Assembly (NCBI GenBank): GCA_021805585.1
Contig: JAJZEY010000451.1
Coordinates: 1-7,688, forward strand
From: Planctomycetota bacterium
Lineage (GTDB): Bacteria; Planctomycetota; Phycisphaerae; WQYP01
Length of the DNA stretch: 7,688 bases
Direction: 5' to 3'
Shown: positions 5,932 through 7,688 of the stretch, piece by piece
Layout: every line of letters starts with the position of its first letter
Position numbering within the stretch: the stretch's first letter is position 1
Notes under the pieces: model-generated
The model's input: the letters and a program-made list of their open reading frames with translations, nothing else
Databases searched by the model: none
What the model was told of the DNA's origin: nothing
Made by a program: the position numbers and the translations under genes

Positions 5932-7287
5932 TTACGGCGCGGCGGCAGGCGGAGCGCCGCCGGCGGCGGAATTTTTCAGTGCCGATGCAAGTTCCTGCGA
6001 GGCCGCCGATGATTCGTGCCTCTTGCCGCCATCTTCCAGGCGGGTCACACGGTCGATACTCATAAGCAGGCCGATGGCCCCGGCGGTCATAATCCAGCCG
6101 GTGCCGCCGGATGAAACCAGCGGCAGTGCGATACCTTTGGTGGGAACGGTAACAGTGACAACGGCAATGTTCATTGCCGCCTGCAGGGCGATGGTGGCGG
6201 TGCAGCCGAAGGCGACCATTTTGCCAAACAGATTTTCACAGCGCTGGCCGATGCGCCACCCGGCGATGGTCAGGCTGGTGAACAGCAGCACAATGATCAT
6301 ACAGCCGAAAAATCCGAGTTCTTCGGCAACCAGGCTGAAGATAAAATCGGTGGAATCTTCCGGCAAATAGCCCATTTTTTGAATACCATTGCCCAGGCCA
6401 CGGCCCCAAAAACCGCCGCTGGCGAAAGAAAGCAAGGACTGGATAGGGTTATAACCGGCACCGCGCGGGTCCATGTGGGGGTGAAGAAATATAAGCAGCC
6501 GTTCCACGCGGTAAGGGCTTTTGAGGATGGCAAAATAAAGCACCGCGGCCGCCGGGGGTAGAAGAATAGCCAGATGTCGCCAGCGGCAACCAGCCATCAG
6601 CATAAGCACGCCGCAGACCCCGGCAACTAAAACTGTGGTACCGAAGTCTTCGCGAAGAATCAGCAGACTGGTTAAACCGATGACTGCTATAAGTGGAACA
6701 AAGCCACGAAAAAATTGCCTGATTTTGTCCTGCTGGTGAGCCGCATAAACCGCCACAAAGACCACCAAGGCCCATTTGGCGATTTCGGAGGGTTCAAAAC
6801 CGACCCAATGCGATCCAATACGAATCATAAGCCAGCGTTTGGCACCGTTAATGCTGGCACCGAATCGTGTAAGCACCAGCGCCAGAAAAACCAGGGAGAG
6901 TGCCATCAGCCATACAGGGGCGGACCTCCAGAGCGTTTTGCCGATTAACCGGCGGTAGTCCATGCGCCATATAAAAATCATGAACGCCGCGGCGAGCACC
7001 GCATGCAGGGCCGGCGCGCTGATAAAGAATTCGCGAAAAAAGTTCCCCTTGCCGGAAGAGATTCGGGCGTTGGCGCTTTGCACCATCAACATGCCAAAAC
7101 CGAGCAAAGTCAGGCAGATAAGTAAAAGCAGCTCATCGAGATTAAGCGAAATAGGCCGCAGTGAAATGGAAATTCCCCGGCCGGCCTGTTTGATTCGCGC
7201 CGCAGTGGGAGAGTCAAGCATTGCCAGCGGAGATTTTGGCCAACTGATACGCGATGGCCATTGAACAGGTTCCGATCTTTTCGCCAT
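5932..7287 (-). CDS. ftsW: SEDS peptidoglycan polymerase FtsW
   Basis: FtsW is the integral-membrane glycosyltransferase that polymerises lipid II at the division site, working with a class B PBP and activated through FtsQLB. The 451-residue product has about 48 polar residues, then around ten hydrophobic segments (first near 50-70). SEDS motifs are NGAKRWL (147-153), FEPSEIAK (164-171), REDFGT with the catalytic-type Asp214 (usual form QPDFGT), GLGNGIQKMGYLPEDSTDFIF (297-317) and PTKGIALPLVSSGGTG (382-397). FtsW fits better than RodA because of its place beside murG in a dcw cluster, but the two are close. The frame is open up to an ATG at 7488, which would add 67 Pro- and Arg-rich residues across a possible promoter; I prefer ATG 7287, with AGGA 9 bases upstream. 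ATG 7221 is also possible but has no such site. The Ala- and Pro-rich tail is encoded over a 14-base perfect palindrome (5955-5968). Confidence 0.93.
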   Translation of the reverse strand: MAKRSEPVQWPSRISWPKSPLAMLDSPTAARIKQAGRGISISLRPISLNLDELLLLICLTLLGFGMLMVQSANARISSGKGNFFREFFISAPALHAVLAAAFMIFIWRMDYRRLIGKTLWRSAPVWLMALSLVFLALVLTRFGASINGAKRWLMIRIGSHWVGFEPSEIAKWALVVFVAVYAAHQQDKIRQFFRGFVPLIAVIGLTSLLILREDFGTTVLVAGVCGVLMLMAGCRWRHLAILLPPAAAVLYFAILKSPYRVERLLIFLHPHMDPRGAGYNPIQSLLSFASGGFWGRGLGNGIQKMGYLPEDSTDFIFSLVAEELGFFGCMIIVLLFTSLTIAGWRIGQRCENLFGKMVAFGCTATIALQAAMNIAVVTVTVPTKGIALPLVSSGGTGWIMTAGAIGLLMSIDRVTRLEDGGKRHESSAASQELASALKNSAAGGAPPAAAP

Positions 7288-7335
7288 TGCGTGGCATCCT
7301 GCCGGTCGGTTAAACAAATCATGCCGCCACCGGTT

Positions 7336-7368
7336 GGCCGACGTTCCGGCTGGAAACTTTGGTCGGCC
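7336..7368 (-). other. Leader hairpin upstream of ftsW
   Basis: GGCCGAC (7336-7342) and GTCGGCC (7362-7368) form a perfect 7-bp stem. Inside it GTTCC (7343-7347) can pair with GGAAAC (7352-7357) with one bulged base, closing a GGCT loop, so most of the 33 bases can fold. It lies between the possible promoter at 7417-7444 and the chosen ftsW start at 7287. No T-run follows it on the minus strand. It may be a 5' leader structure or a remnant of the end of the EVE-gene transcript. Confidence 0.45.
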
Positions 7369-7416
7369 GGATTGTGACGGCGGCGGACCCGTGCGGGGTC
7401 TTCCTGACCTGCCTAC

Positions 7417-7444
7417 ACTATACCCGATTTTATTTGGGAAAAAA
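7417..7444 (-). promoter_or_regulatory. Possible sigma-70-type promoter for the ftsW-ftsQ operon
   Basis: On the minus strand, TATAGT (7422 to 7417) matches the -10 consensus at five of six positions. TTTTTT (7444 to 7439) lies 16 bases upstream as a poor -35 element in an AT-rich patch. Transcription would start near 7410, giving a leader of about 120 bases before the preferred ftsW ATG at 7287 that includes the hairpin at 7336-7368. The site is in the gap after the EVE-domain gene, where an operon promoter would be expected, but the -35 match is weak. Confidence 0.35.
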
Positions 7445-7529
7445 GGTGCAGGCGGATAATTTCCGATGCGTCGCTTTTCGACTGCCACAATTATTATGCG
7501 AACAGGTCACCAGGCCCGTATACGGATGG

Positions 7530-7688
7530 TCAGTTCGTGCCCGCGGAAAGGCGCAAAATTCGCTGCCAATGGTCGGGGGCAACCGCCATGACGGATAATC
7601 TCCCGATTCGCAAAAGATCCCAACCGGCAAAACGGTCGTCGGCTTTGATCTGGGCGAGTGTAACCGGATGGGCGAGTACTTTTTCCGG
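7530..7688 (-). CDS. EVE-domain protein, C-terminal end (partial)
   Basis: The frame is open from the right edge to a TGA at 7530-7532, giving 52 residues that lack their N-terminus because of the window edge. The segment HPVTLAQIKADDRF, followed by LLRIGRLSVMAVAPDHWQRIL, matches the conserved end of EVE domains (thymocyte nuclear protein 1 type), where the pattern is PVTL..IK.D, then a Val/Leu-Arg pair, RLSV.PV and W..IL. EVE domains belong to the PUA-like superfamily and are known or predicted to bind modified bases in DNA or RNA; stand-alone bacterial members are short, about 150 residues. The usual Pro after RLSV is Ala here (RLSVMAVAP). It is on the same strand as ftsW but separated by 242 bases with a possible promoter, so it is probably a separate unit. 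A 10-base palindrome (CCGTATACGG, 7516-7525) lies just past its stop. Confidence 0.8.
   Translation of the reverse strand, partial: PEKVLAHPVTLAQIKADDRFAGWDLLRIGRLSVMAVAPDHWQRILRLSAGTN

Noticed and set aside
5955..5968. 14-base GC-only palindrome as a regulatory site
   Set aside because: It lies in the Ala- and Pro-rich coding tail of ftsW, where GCC and GGC codons make such palindromes by chance.
7288..7488. N-terminal extension of ftsW by 67 codons
   Set aside because: The extension is low in complexity, rich in Pro and Arg, crosses a possible promoter and a hairpin, and has no family counterpart. ATG 7287 has a plausible AGGA site.
7516..7525. CCGTATACGG palindrome as an operator
   Set aside because: It is a single 10-base palindrome just past the EVE-gene stop, without a second copy near the possible promoter, so the evidence is too thin.

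Overview
The window holds one minus-strand run of peptidoglycan-synthesis and cell-division genes, part of a dcw (division and cell wall) cluster. Reading in the direction of transcription, from high to low coordinates, it carries the end of an EVE-domain gene (cut by the right edge), a 240-base gap with a possible promoter and a leader hairpin, then ftsW, murG, murC, murB, ddl and a divergent ftsQ-like gene. About 180 bases without a convincing gene follow, up to the left edge. No plus-strand gene, rRNA, tRNA, insertion sequence or CRISPR array is visible.

The genes form one pathway. MurB and MurC act in the cytoplasm on UDP-linked precursors. Ddl makes the D-Ala-D-Ala dipeptide that ends the stem peptide. 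MurG adds GlcNAc to lipid I at the membrane to give lipid II. FtsW, a SEDS glycosyltransferase, polymerises lipid II at the septum. FtsQ is a bitopic divisome scaffold. The genes are tightly spaced: murC and murB overlap by 23 bases, and the other gaps are 22 to 99 bases. They are probably co-transcribed, but three junctions contain inverted repeats that could tune the relative output.

The organism is a Gram-negative-type bacterium of moderately high GC, by eye. The weakly conserved FtsQ, a MurG lacking the usual HEQN motif, the short dispersed-type repeats and the absence of ftsA or ftsZ directly after ftsQ suggest a PVC-superphylum member, perhaps a peptidoglycan-making planctomycete. That is inference at low confidence; no marker in the window settles it.

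I see no new biological system here. The points most worth a second look are: a 7-base tandem repeat at the left edge that carries an ATG in every unit behind a strong Shine-Dalgarno sequence; two mutually exclusive hairpins between murB and ddl; a palindrome plus T-run at the end of murG, which may be a captured repeat and a weak terminator; a Cys in place of the catalytic Ser of MurB; and the unusual EVE-gene neighbour.
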